This document shows positions 18,688 through 26,616 of a stretch of 64,000 bases of DNA, one piece after another; positions within the stretch are counted from its first letter, which is position 1, and each line of letters begins with the position of its first letter. The notes beneath the pieces were generated by a model, which searched no databases, was not told the DNA's origin, and saw only the letters and a list, made by a program, of their open reading frames with translations. Source of the stretch: Bacillus sp. BHET2 (GTDB taxonomy: Bacteria > Bacillota > Bacilli > Bacillales > Bacillaceae_B); the NCBI RefSeq assembly GCF_005938125.1, contig NZ_VCQN01000001.1, forward strand, positions 1,178,001-1,242,000, given 5' to 3'. The translations under genes and the position numbers were made by a program.

Positions 18688-18714
18688 ACGGAAATTCTCT
18701 GTTCACATATACTA
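18688..18714 (+). promoter_or_regulatory. Sigma-K-like promoter of the GT2 gene
   Basis: AC (18688-18689), 16-nt spacer, CATATACTA (18706-18714). The predicted start of transcription is about 28 bp before the ATG at 18748. Confidence 0.7.
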
Positions 18715-18747
18715 TCGTAGAATATCTCGGAGTAAGGGAGAGAAAAC

Positions 18748-19629
18748 ATGGGAAACAAACCTCCTAAAGTATCTATCATTTTCCCCGTACGTAATGAAGG
18801 CACAAATGTCAAAATGACACTTGACTCATTATTTACGGTTAAGACTAATATCGAAATTGAAGCAATTATCGTGGATGACGCCTCGGATGATCAATGCTGT
18901 AATTTTCTAACAAGCTATCCCCACCGAAACAAAGTAACGTATATTCGAGCAAATGGTGTAGGTCCGGCAAATGCCAGAAATCTTGGAGCGGAGAAAGCAC
19001 AACATCCCTATTTAGCCATCTGCGATGCTCATATGACGTTCGAAAACTTCTGGATTGACCGTTTGGTCTATCATCTTGTCAAAGGAACAACGGACGCAAT
19101 CTGTCCAGCCATAGGATCTATCTCTGACCCAACGATTAAAGGATATGGACAGTCCCTGACTCCTTCCTTGAAGATCAAATGGCATCAAAAGCGAAAGTCC
19201 TTGTTTGAAACTGCAGTATTACCCGGTGCAAGTATTATCACGTCCCAAAGAGTGTTTAAAGAAGTGGGGGGGTTTGATACAGGATTTTTAACTTGGGGAC
19301 ATGAAGATGTGGAATTCTCCCTTAAGCTCTGGCTATTTGGATATCGCTGTCACTGTGATCCCCAAGTAACCATTTTACATTTATTCAGGACCAGTCACCC
19401 CTACAAAGTGAATTATGAAGGTATTTATTATAACTTATTGAGGATGGCTTACCTGCATTTTGATGATAAAAGAATTAAAAAAGCGAAAGCCCTTATTGTT
19501 CACAGTCCTCCCAACACAATAGAGAAAAAAGTGATCAAAGATGGGGTTTTAGTAAAGAGAGCTCAATATGTAAAAAGAAGAAAGATGGACATCGAGGATC
19601 TATTTAAAAAATTCAACATTTACTTTTAG
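18748..19629 (+). CDS. Family 2 glycosyltransferase, polypeptide-GalNAc-transferase-like
   Basis: The 293-aa GT-A enzyme has an N-terminal nucleotide-binding region VSIIFPVRNEG, DDAS, and the metal site ICDAHM (DxH). The acceptor segment GGFDTGFLTWGHEDVEFSLK resembles the Gal/GalNAc-T motif of protein-modifying GT27/GT2 enzymes. There is no membrane segment. It is a single-gene unit with its own sigma-K-like promoter, a GGGAG site and a terminator on each side. It may glycosylate a coat or exosporium protein, or start the glycan that the neighbouring genes extend and sulfate. Donor and acceptor cannot be read from sequence. Confidence 0.85.
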   Translation: MGNKPPKVSIIFPVRNEGTNVKMTLDSLFTVKTNIEIEAIIVDDASDDQCCNFLTSYPHRNKVTYIRANGVGPANARNLGAEKAQHPYLAICDAHMTFENFWIDRLVYHLVKGTTDAICPAIGSISDPTIKGYGQSLTPSLKIKWHQKRKSLFETAVLPGASIITSQRVFKEVGGFDTGFLTWGHEDVEFSLKLWLFGYRCHCDPQVTILHLFRTSHPYKVNYEGIYYNLLRMAYLHFDDKRIKKAKALIVHSPPNTIEKKVIKDGVLVKRAQYVKRRKMDIEDLFKKFNIYF

Positions 19630-19635
19630 TCTAAT

Positions 19636-19683
19636 AAAAATCTCATTACTGCTGATACCATCCGTCAGCAATAATGAGATTTT
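19636..19683. terminator. Bidirectional terminator
   Basis: AAAAATCTCATTA and TGCTGA pair with TCAGCA and TAATGAGATTTTC, between the convergent GT2 gene and the glycan operon. Confidence 0.88.
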
Positions 19684-19686
19684 CGT

Positions 19687-20568
19687 TTACCCTCTTACAT
19701 AGTAATCAATGATATCTTTCAAACTGTTTTGCAAAGAATGTTTCGGTTTCCAATCTAGTTCGCAAAGTTTCGTATGTTCATGTCGAATGTCAGCTGTAGG
19801 ATAAAAATGGTCTGTAGTTAATGGAAGGTCGCTTTGTGATATGCTCTTAAGTTCCTTTGCCACCTTTAGAAATCTGTAGTTTTTTCCAGATGATACGATA
19901 TAACTCTCATTCTTCTCACCTCTTTGAAGAATGATGTCATAAGCCTCTACTGCGTCTCTTACGTCCACAAAATCCCTATTATCCAGGACATTATGGAAGT
20001 GGAACGAAATTGATTTATCATCTCGGTATTGCAAACATTTTTGTGCAAGGAGTGAGCATATGCCAGTGGAATGTCCTGGTCCTATTAAATTGGAAGACTT
20101 GGCAATTCGTATATCAAGATCATAAAACGTAGACCAGCACAATGTTAATAGAGTTTGAATATATTTAGACAGGCCATAGGGGTGGTTGGGGAGTGAAGAA
20201 TGACATGGATTGTACTCAATAACAGAGCCTACAATAAGAAGAGTCGCATCAGGAACAGACTTCTTTACTGCTTCGAGAAGATTCATTGTACCGATCACAT
20301 TTGTATTTATGGTGGAAACGGGATCTTCCCATGATCTTCCACTATGGTTCTGTGCTGCTAAATGCAGGATAAAGCGAGGTTTCACGACCTTAAGAACTTC
20401 TATTAAACCTTCAATGTCAAATAGGTCGCAATGTATGCTTTGAATTTGCTTAGAGGAAAGAGATTGACTATGGACTAAGCCGTATACATCATATCCCTTC
20501 TTTGTGTAATACTCGCATGCATGCCTCCCAGTAAATCCTGATGCGCCTGTAATGAGAATCTTCTTCAT
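19687..20568 (-). CDS. NAD(P)-dependent sugar epimerase/dehydratase (SDR)
   Basis: A 293-aa extended SDR with Rossmann motif TGASGFTGRHACEYY and catalytic Y-K in HPYGLSKY. Gene context and the substrate-site segment VLDNRDFVDVRDAVEAY resemble GDP-mannose 4,6-dehydratase and RMD-like enzymes, but the exact sugar is unclear. ATG 20568 overlaps the stop of the upstream gene by four bases (ATGA). It is the last gene of the sulfotransferase operon. It could reduce or epimerise a nucleotide sugar that is used together with the L-HexNAc sugar. Confidence 0.85.
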   Translation of the reverse strand: MKKILITGASGFTGRHACEYYTKKGYDVYGLVHSQSLSSKQIQSIHCDLFDIEGLIEVLKVVKPRFILHLAAQNHSGRSWEDPVSTINTNVIGTMNLLEAVKKSVPDATLLIVGSVIEYNPCHSSLPNHPYGLSKYIQTLLTLCWSTFYDLDIRIAKSSNLIGPGHSTGICSLLAQKCLQYRDDKSISFHFHNVLDNRDFVDVRDAVEAYDIILQRGEKNESYIVSSGKNYRFLKVAKELKSISQSDLPLTTDHFYPTADIRHEHTKLCELDWKPKHSLQNSLKDIIDYYVRG

Positions 20569-21386
20569 TTCCCTGACATCCATTCTTGAAGTTCATTCAG
20601 CATCTCCCGATAGCTTCTCACAGGATATTTATAATCCGTTCTAGTATGAATAAGGGTTTTATCATGAACCGGTTCAAGGACTGGTTTGATTTCCACTTCA
20701 TCATTCTGAAAAATCTCCTTAAAAAGGAGAAGAAGTTCATATTTGGATATTCTTTTATCTACACTTAAGTGGTAAAGTCCTGACACGTTCCCCAGTATGA
20801 GAGCTTGAATGGCTTTAGCCAATTCAAGTGTGGTGACACCATTCCAGAAAACGTTCTGGTATCCCTGAATACTTCCTTTTTGCTTAAGAAACCAATGTAG
20901 GAGACCGATTCCATGACTCTTCAATTCCGGTCCTATAATCGAGGTTCGTATGGTCAAGTGAGGAGCGGTTTCAATTTCACCTAGTGATTTTGTCTTGGAA
21001 TAAACACTTACACCATCCTTAGTCTCCTGCTCTGTATACCCCCCCTTATTTCCTGAAAACACGCAATCTGTGCTGATATGAACCAATTTCCCCCCATATT
21101 CATTGACTACATCCACCAAGACGTGAGGTAAAAGACTATTAACTTGAATCGCTTCTTTCACGTTTCGTTCAGCGTACTCATTTAAAAGACCAGTAGCATT
21201 AATGACGATATCTGCTTTATGTTCAATCAGGAGCTTCCTTACTTTTTCAAGATTTCTAACATCTAATTCAATTCCCTTTGAATCTTCTTTTCGAACCGTA
21301 TACAAAACGTCATGACCACAACGCTTCATATAGTCAACAATGACATGTCCTGCCATGCCATGACCTCCTAGAACGAGAATGTTCAT
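20565..21386 (-). CDS. RmlD-like NDP-sugar 4-ketoreductase
   Basis: A 273-aa SDR with a short GGHGMAGHV nucleotide motif, INATGLLNEYAE, STDCVFSG and a YSKTKSLGE active site, all typical of RmlD-type reductases. It follows a FlaA1-type dehydratase and a 2-epimerase, the three-gene order used for UDP-L-QuiNAc/L-RhaNAc (WbvB-WbvR-WbvD) or UDP-L-FucNAc (CapE-CapF-CapG). CapF carries an extra C-terminal cupin domain; this protein lacks one, which favours the L-RhaNAc/L-QuiNAc route. The ATG overlaps the preceding stop and GGAGG lies 8 nt upstream. Confidence 0.85.
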   Translation of the reverse strand: MNILVLGGHGMAGHVIVDYMKRCGHDVLYTVRKEDSKGIELDVRNLEKVRKLLIEHKADIVINATGLLNEYAERNVKEAIQVNSLLPHVLVDVVNEYGGKLVHISTDCVFSGNKGGYTEQETKDGVSVYSKTKSLGEIETAPHLTIRTSIIGPELKSHGIGLLHWFLKQKGSIQGYQNVFWNGVTTLELAKAIQALILGNVSGLYHLSVDKRISKYELLLLFKEIFQNDEVEIKPVLEPVHDKTLIHTRTDYKYPVRSYREMLNELQEWMSGK

Positions 21387-22375
21387 TCTAGAAAACCTCC
21401 GTCCTTCAGCATGATCTTGATCTCATCGTAGGAGATGATATTGTCACTTGAAGAGTACGTATCTAAATCAACTTGGGGAAATTCCTCGTAATACTCCATC
21501 AGCCCTTCAATAGGAATGGTTGGAAGAATGACAAAATACTCATTATCGTAAGCAATTGTATTGTGGCTTTCAAATTCTGTTAAAAGGAGCTCATGCAGTT
21601 TTTCACCGGGACGGATTCCAAGTTCTTCAATGGTAACCTCTTGATCAGGTGAATACTGATCGATTAAAACTTGTGCAAGGTCGATGATTTTACAGGTTGG
21701 CATCTTCATGACAAAGATCTCTCCACCATGACTTTCGTAGGTTGCTTTGAATAGTAGTTTAATGGCATCCTTTATCGTCAAGAAGAAACGGGTCATTTTT
21801 TTATCGGTTATACCGATTTTCGACTTTGATTTGATCCCATGTTTGAAGACATGAATAACACTTCCATTCGTGCCCAGGACGTTCCCCCCACGAACACAAA
21901 CAAACTTTGTTTTATTTGTTAATACATTCGCATTTATAATCAGTTTCTCTCCCATTGCTTTAGTAAATCCGTAAAAATTGGAAGGGTTCGCAGCTTTATC
22001 TGTCGAGATGTTAATCACTTTTTCCACATTGTTTGCAATGGCTGCATCAATGATGTTCTGTGTCCCCATCACGTTTGTTTTCAGCGCTTCCAGAGGCTGG
22101 AATTCACAGACTGGAACGTGTTTTAGAGCTGCAAGGTGAAAGATGTAATTGACCCGTTGGGAAGCTTCTGAAACCGCTTCTTTGTCTCTAACATCTCCAA
22201 TGATGAACGTCAGTTTCCGATGATTTTCGAATTTTTGTTTCATTAATACTTGACTCGTTTCATTCCGAGAGAAGATGCGAATCTCCTTTGGATTTTTTTC
22301 AAGTAATTGAGATACAAGTTCATTTCCCCACGATCCAGTACCACCAGTTACAAGAATAGTTTTATTAGTAAACAA
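21383..22375 (-). CDS. UDP-GlcNAc 4,6-dehydratase/5-epimerase (FlaA1/CapE/WbvB type)
   Basis: A 330-aa enzyme that would convert UDP-GlcNAc to a 6-deoxy-4-keto-L-hexosamine. It has TGGTGSWGNELV, FHLAALKHVPVCE, NISTDKAANPSNFYGFTK and IRPGEKLHE, the signature set of the inverting dehydratases. It starts with TTG at 22375 and overlaps the upstream gene by 11 bp; the GGGGG ribosome binding site lies inside that gene's end. This is the first step of the deoxy-L-HexNAc pathway. Confidence 0.92.
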   Translation of the reverse strand: MFTNKTILVTGGTGSWGNELVSQLLEKNPKEIRIFSRNETSQVLMKQKFENHRKLTFIIGDVRDKEAVSEASQRVNYIFHLAALKHVPVCEFQPLEALKTNVMGTQNIIDAAIANNVEKVINISTDKAANPSNFYGFTKAMGEKLIINANVLTNKTKFVCVRGGNVLGTNGSVIHVFKHGIKSKSKIGITDKKMTRFFLTIKDAIKLLFKATYESHGGEIFVMKMPTCKIIDLAQVLIDQYSPDQEVTIEELGIRPGEKLHELLLTEFESHNTIAYDNEYFVILPTIPIEGLMEYYEEFPQVDLDTYSSSDNIISYDEIKIMLKDGGFLE

Positions 22376-23459
22376 TGTCAGAACCCCCTAATAGAATATT
22401 AATCACTTTATCTGAAACATTTGTATCAAGATACTCAGCTGGACAAATCCAGTTTGAATCTTTAGAACACATTACCTTCACTCCATTTAAAATGGCCTTT
22501 TCCTTTAACCCGGATATGAAATTGCTTCCACAATCTACGGTTTCCGGCCTCTCTGTCGTTTTTCTTACCGTTACGGTTGGAATATGAAAAATACAGCATT
22601 CTTCTTGAACTGTCCCGCTGTCTGTCAACACACAAAATGCGTTTTTCTCAAGTTTAATAAAATCAAAAAAACCAAATGGTTCGTGTAGTTCGATTAATGG
22701 ATGTAATGATAGGTGGGGTGACGAGTGCAGTTTGGACCTGGTCCGTGGATGGGTGCTCAGAATAAGTCTCTTTTTGTAAGTATCCGCCAATTGATTAAGT
22801 GCATTGACAATAGAAGAAAGATGATCAGGGTTGTCGACATTTTCAGCACGGTGAATGGTTGCGAGAAAGTATTCCTTTTCCTCTAACGATATCTGTTGGA
22901 GGATGCGACTTTCTTCAATTTGGGGATAATAATGGGTCAGAACTTCAAAAATTGGGTTTCCCGTAATGATGATCTTACTTGCAGTCATTCCTTCCTTGAG
23001 TAAATTGGTTTTGCTGTACGGGGTGTAAACCAGATTGTAAGAAGATACGGCATCGATGATTTTCCGGTTTTTTTCTTCCGGAACATTCAGATCGAAACAA
23101 CGGTTTCCAGCTTCCATATGAACAACTGGAATCATCATTCTTTCGGCGAGGATCGCACTTAGTCCGCTATTTGTATCCCCTAACACCAGTACTTTGTCAG
23201 GCTTCTCTTTTAATAGGATTTTTTCCAACTCCGTAAATAAAGATGAAAGTTGTTCTCCTAGTGTTTGCTGTGCGTTTGCTAATACATAGTCAGGCTCTCT
23301 CAAACCTAGTTCCTTAAAGAAGATGCCATTTAACGAATGGGTGAAATTTTGACCCGAATGAACAATAATATGCTCATCTGCTAGCACATCCAATTTCTTC
23401 ATTATTAAGCTCAATCGGATGATTTCAGGCCTCGTTCCCAAAACAGTTACGATTTTCAT
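22365..23459 (-). CDS. UDP-HexNAc 2-epimerase (WecB family, FnlC/CapG/WbvD type)
   Basis: A 364-aa enzyme with TVLGTRPEIIRLS at the start, HSGQNF, VLGDTNS, HMEAGNR, the EKNRKIIDAVS segment, TIHRAENVD and STHPRTRSK, and LTDSGTVQEE near the C-terminus. In this gene set it most likely acts on the reduced UDP-6-deoxy-L-HexNAc at C2, the last step to UDP-L-QuiNAc or UDP-L-FucNAc, rather than making ManNAc. ATG 23459 has AAGGAG at 8 nt; the GTG at 23465 is an alternative. A weak hairpin separates it from the sulfotransferase upstream. Confidence 0.9.
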   Translation of the reverse strand: MKIVTVLGTRPEIIRLSLIMKKLDVLADEHIIVHSGQNFTHSLNGIFFKELGLREPDYVLANAQQTLGEQLSSLFTELEKILLKEKPDKVLVLGDTNSGLSAILAERMMIPVVHMEAGNRCFDLNVPEEKNRKIIDAVSSYNLVYTPYSKTNLLKEGMTASKIIITGNPIFEVLTHYYPQIEESRILQQISLEEKEYFLATIHRAENVDNPDHLSSIVNALNQLADTYKKRLILSTHPRTRSKLHSSPHLSLHPLIELHEPFGFFDFIKLEKNAFCVLTDSGTVQEECCIFHIPTVTVRKTTERPETVDCGSNFISGLKEKAILNGVKVMCSKDSNWICPAEYLDTNVSDKVINILLGGSDIVY

Positions 23460-23565
23460 ACTCACCTCTCCTTTTTCATTCTCTTATTATATTTATGTTC
23501 AGTAGAGGGACATGTCCTAGACTATTCTCTCTATTTTCAAAAAAGGCGTTTGCCTTATTCTGCAT

Positions 23566-24288
23566 TTAGGGAGTTCGTATATTTTTCTTGAACGTTTCCA
23601 GGCTATTTTTCTCATTGGGGGAGAGAAGAGATATTTCGTTATTCAGCCGTGTTTTTCCGTATAGGTAAAGCTTCATATCCAATGTGTTGTATTTTTCAAT
23701 AAGCTTTATGATTCTTTCCGGAACATCTTCTTTCAATGGCCTTTTCTTCGTGATGTTCTGTTTTTTATATTGAACATGCTTCCATCCATACGCTTTTTGC
23801 AGTAGGAAGAGTGAATCATCGAACTTCTCTGTCAGCCCTACAACCTTGAACTCACTTAGATGATCCAGAGCCTTGTCCAGTTTTGGTGTTCTCCCTATAC
23901 CACTGATCATTGCCGTTTGGAGATTATGAGCAACATGTTTCGTTTTAACAAACTCTTCCAACGTCAAACTCCGGATATGCTCATGCCCAGGAAAATCACG
24001 TAGAAAATAATATGAAGATAAAACTCGGTCAACAGGTTCCCTCAGTAGTGTAAAGTAGGTATAATCCATTGAAAAGTGCTGATGAAACCCATAAAAATAA
24101 TGTCCGGAAACTGCTTTAATCTTCTCTTTTTCTACTGGGGATATGGTATCGATCAATTTCCCTTTTCCATCTATCCGATCATGGTCGAATAGTTCCCCAG
24201 TACTATATTGATTTCGGAAAATGTTGTTCATTGTTGTTCCACCAGTTTTTGGAACATGCAAAAAAACCGTTAATGGCTGTTTAGTCAT
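23566..24288 (-). CDS. PAPS-dependent sulfotransferase 1
   Basis: A 240-aa protein with the two PAPS-binding elements of carbohydrate sulfotransferases: 5'-phosphosulfate loop PKTGGTT (13-19) and 3'-phosphate element LLREPVDRVLSSYY, with Arg83 and Ser91 spaced as in the family. The HVPKTGGTT form is that of the heparan-2-O-type (Sulfotransfer_2) group, which uses sugar acceptors. It is soluble, with no signal or membrane segment. It lies in one operon with a second sulfotransferase and deoxysugar genes, and opposite the PAPS-making operon. The acceptor sugar is unknown. Confidence 0.9.
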   Translation of the reverse strand: MTKQPLTVFLHVPKTGGTTMNNIFRNQYSTGELFDHDRIDGKGKLIDTISPVEKEKIKAVSGHYFYGFHQHFSMDYTYFTLLREPVDRVLSSYYFLRDFPGHEHIRSLTLEEFVKTKHVAHNLQTAMISGIGRTPKLDKALDHLSEFKVVGLTEKFDDSLFLLQKAYGWKHVQYKKQNITKKRPLKEDVPERIIKLIEKYNTLDMKLYLYGKTRLNNEISLLSPNEKNSLETFKKNIRTP

Positions 24289-24325
24289 TTCTTCCCATCC
24301 TATTCTTGATATATTTTAAGAGATT

Positions 24326-24350
24326 GAAAAAGCCCCGAATATGAGGGGCT
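24326..24350 (-). terminator. Internal terminator/attenuator between the two sulfotransferase genes
   Basis: Minus strand AGCCCC-TCATATTC-GGGGCT then TTTTTC, 2 bp after the stop of the gene at 24352-25158 and inside the operon. Confidence 0.75.
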
Positions 24351-24351
24351 C

Positions 24352-25158
24352 CTACGTCTTTTGAGGATATTTATATTTGACGAAATCGTCATGGTAAACA
24401 TGATTACACAGCTGAATGGTTTCCTCATCAAATAAACATTCAGCATTTGGTAATGGTCCGTGAATTAATTGTTCAGGGGTTAAAATCGTGTTTGAATTGA
24501 ACTCAGTCTGCGTCATTTTAGTCTTAAAGGAATGGGGAGAAGTTAATACGTGGTCTGGTGATGAAAGAAGTTTGTATTTTTCTTCTAGCCTCTTTATTAC
24601 CTGATTGAAATTTTCCAATCTGATTAATTTAGGGTCAAGGTATTCCTCTTCAAGGCAATACTGTTTGGCTATATGTCCATCTACGATCGTATAATCTGAA
24701 CCAACTTTGGATAAATAGTATAAAAATTGTTTAAATGATATTCCCTTATAGGAAGAGTGTGGATAATACATGGAGAGAATCCTATCTTTATCCTTGTTCA
24801 TCGGAGAATTGGGAAGGCCGTTTGAGTAACAGTAATTTGCGATGGTGAAATAACTGCTTACTGCTCTTTTGTAAGGGTCTCTGATTAACTTATATGTTGT
24901 TTTTTTATTAATTGTAAATCCACTTGAATACGAGTCCAGATAGTTTTTTTGTTTGAAATGAACAGCACCTTTATACACATGGATGGACGGATGGTACGCT
25001 AGTGCCTTCTCTAATAGTCCTATTTGAAAAAAGAACCAACGTGCAAATGTCGTGCATCCAGCTTTTGGGGACCATAATAATAGTAATGGGAAATTCTGAT
25101 GATAAAGTGGAGTCCTGTAGTTCTTCCTTAAAAAATCTATTGCTATTTTTCGATTCAA
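24352..25158 (-). CDS. PAPS-dependent sulfotransferase 2
   Basis: A 268-aa protein with the PAPS loop SPKAGCTT (30-37) and the 3'-phosphate element KLIRDPYKRAVSSYF (Arg93, Ser101). This is the PKAGCTT variant of the Sulfotransfer_2 group, as in chondroitin/HNK-1-like enzymes. It starts with TTG after AAAGGGGGTG. It shares little with sulfotransferase 1 outside the two motifs, so the pair probably acts on different positions or sugars and is not a recent duplication. No export signal is present, so sulfation should be cytosolic, on lipid-linked or protein-linked glycan. Confidence 0.88.
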   Translation of the reverse strand: MNRKIAIDFLRKNYRTPLYHQNFPLLLLWSPKAGCTTFARWFFFQIGLLEKALAYHPSIHVYKGAVHFKQKNYLDSYSSGFTINKKTTYKLIRDPYKRAVSSYFTIANYCYSNGLPNSPMNKDKDRILSMYYPHSSYKGISFKQFLYYLSKVGSDYTIVDGHIAKQYCLEEEYLDPKLIRLENFNQVIKRLEEKYKLLSSPDHVLTSPHSFKTKMTQTEFNSNTILTPEQLIHGPLPNAECLFDEETIQLCNHVYHDDFVKYKYPQKT

Positions 25159-25186
25159 GTTTTCACCCCCTTTCTACCTTCAGTAT

Positions 25187-26401
25187 TTATTTTTGGTGTA
25201 ATTTAATGGAATTAGCGTATAACTGAACCGTATTCCTGCTTAATCTGTTTACATCCCACATTTTTTCTCCTTGTACTTTTGCATATTGACTCATCTGATC
25301 CCGTTTTTCCTGATTGTTCAACAGGTACTCTATTCTCTCAGACAATTTTCTGCTATTTTCCCTTTCTACTATAAAACCGTTCTTATTATGTTCCACCATT
25401 TCAGGAAGTCCACCAGCATCACTTACAATCGTAGGTACGCCAAGTAATTGTGCTTCAATAACTGCAAAAGGTTGATTTTCCAGAAGGCTGGGAAGAACTA
25501 GCATGTACGATTGCTGTAATATTTCTTTTACTTTTGACGTATTCCCCCAGAAGATTACATCCTTCTCGATCCCTAGATTTTTGCAATCTTTCTTTAAACT
25601 GTTTTCAAGTTCCCCCTCTCCCAGGATCCAACATTCCCAATCATTTCTTGATTTCAAAAATGAAAGGGCTTCAATTAAATGATGAAGACCTTTTAAGTAA
25701 ACAAGTCTGCTATTTGCTAGGATGATTTTTTTCCCATTCACTTTCCAAGGAGACGATTCATGTATGAAATCAGATAGCTTTACCCCATATTTAAATGTTT
25801 TGATTTTGGATGGAGAGATGTTGAATTGAGTTTCGATTATTTTCCTCAACCAATAACTAGAGGTATGGATGTAATCACTCGCTTCATATCCTATTTGTTC
25901 CATTCGAGAATAGTAACGAAGAACGAATGTGTTCCAGATTTCCTGATGACTCATATTCAGGTTTATGGATTTGTATTGATGAAATATCGCCCCGGATAAA
26001 AATCCATGAATGCTTGTGACTAGTGGGACTTGAGCACGCTTCAACCGACTTAGTGCCACTGCACATAATACATCTTGAGCATGAATGATATCGTATTTAG
26101 TCAAATCTATGGTAGAGACTCCTTGTTCAAATACATAACGGTTCATTTCTGCATGATATACCCAAGGATTGTTTATAACGTGGGGAACAGCCCGTAATAG
26201 CCTCCGCTGCACAGAAGAACGATATGGGTTAAGGTTGACAATGGTTTGGCCATTCAATATGACAACCTTTGAGTTGTTATCCGACGTGCAAAGAATATCA
26301 ACCTTATGACCTTGCTTTACCAGTTTTTCACTCAAATTAGAAACAAACGACCAAATCCCCCCTCCTGGCAATGGAAATACTGTTGCAATAAGAATATTCA
26401 A
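25187..26401 (-). CDS. Family 4 glycosyltransferase
   Basis: A 404-aa retaining GT-B enzyme. The N-terminal acceptor domain starts MNILIATVFPLPGGGIWSFV and has IIHAQDV. The C-terminal donor domain has LANSRLVYLKGLHHLIEAL, WILGEGE and the EX7E-like EAQLLGVPTIVSDAGGLPE. TTG 26401 lies 8 nt after AAGGGG; the GTG at 26410 overlaps that site. The site lies inside the end of the small gene upstream, suggesting translational coupling. It probably adds a sugar to the glycan sulfated by the two downstream enzymes. Confidence 0.9.
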   Translation of the reverse strand: MNILIATVFPLPGGGIWSFVSNLSEKLVKQGHKVDILCTSDNNSKVVILNGQTIVNLNPYRSSVQRRLLRAVPHVINNPWVYHAEMNRYVFEQGVSTIDLTKYDIIHAQDVLCAVALSRLKRAQVPLVTSIHGFLSGAIFHQYKSINLNMSHQEIWNTFVLRYYSRMEQIGYEASDYIHTSSYWLRKIIETQFNISPSKIKTFKYGVKLSDFIHESSPWKVNGKKIILANSRLVYLKGLHHLIEALSFLKSRNDWECWILGEGELENSLKKDCKNLGIEKDVIFWGNTSKVKEILQQSYMLVLPSLLENQPFAVIEAQLLGVPTIVSDAGGLPEMVEHNKNGFIVERENSRKLSERIEYLLNNQEKRDQMSQYAKVQGEKMWDVNRLSRNTVQLYANSIKLHQK

Positions 26402-26406
26402 GCGTA

Positions 26407-26556
26407 TCACCCCTTAGGATATTGATTTAGAATAGATAGTATTCTTGTATCTGGAATCGAAAGTTTTTGATGACTCTTTGGAACATACTGTTGATTCTTA
26501 CCCAATGATGTCTTGCTTCCGTTTATATACCTGAAGTAATTCTTTCTTGGTAACAT
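26407..26556 (-). CDS. Small 49-aa protein in the sulfation operon
   Basis: ATG 26556 has CGGAGTGA five bases upstream, and the frame stays open for 49 codons, ending 5 bp before the next gene's TTG. The start MLPRKNYFRYINGSK is basic and the end is DTRILSILNQYPKG. The next gene's ribosome binding site (AAGGGG) is contained in its last codons, which argues for coupling. I recognise no family. It fills what would otherwise be a 215-bp gap in a tight operon. Confidence 0.55.
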   Translation of the reverse strand: MLPRKNYFRYINGSKTSLGKNQQYVPKSHQKLSIPDTRILSILNQYPKG

Positions 26557-26616
26557 ATGATTCACTCCGATGGGCTAATTGATTTTTCTACCGGTACAGG
26601 AACGGTGAGAACCTCG

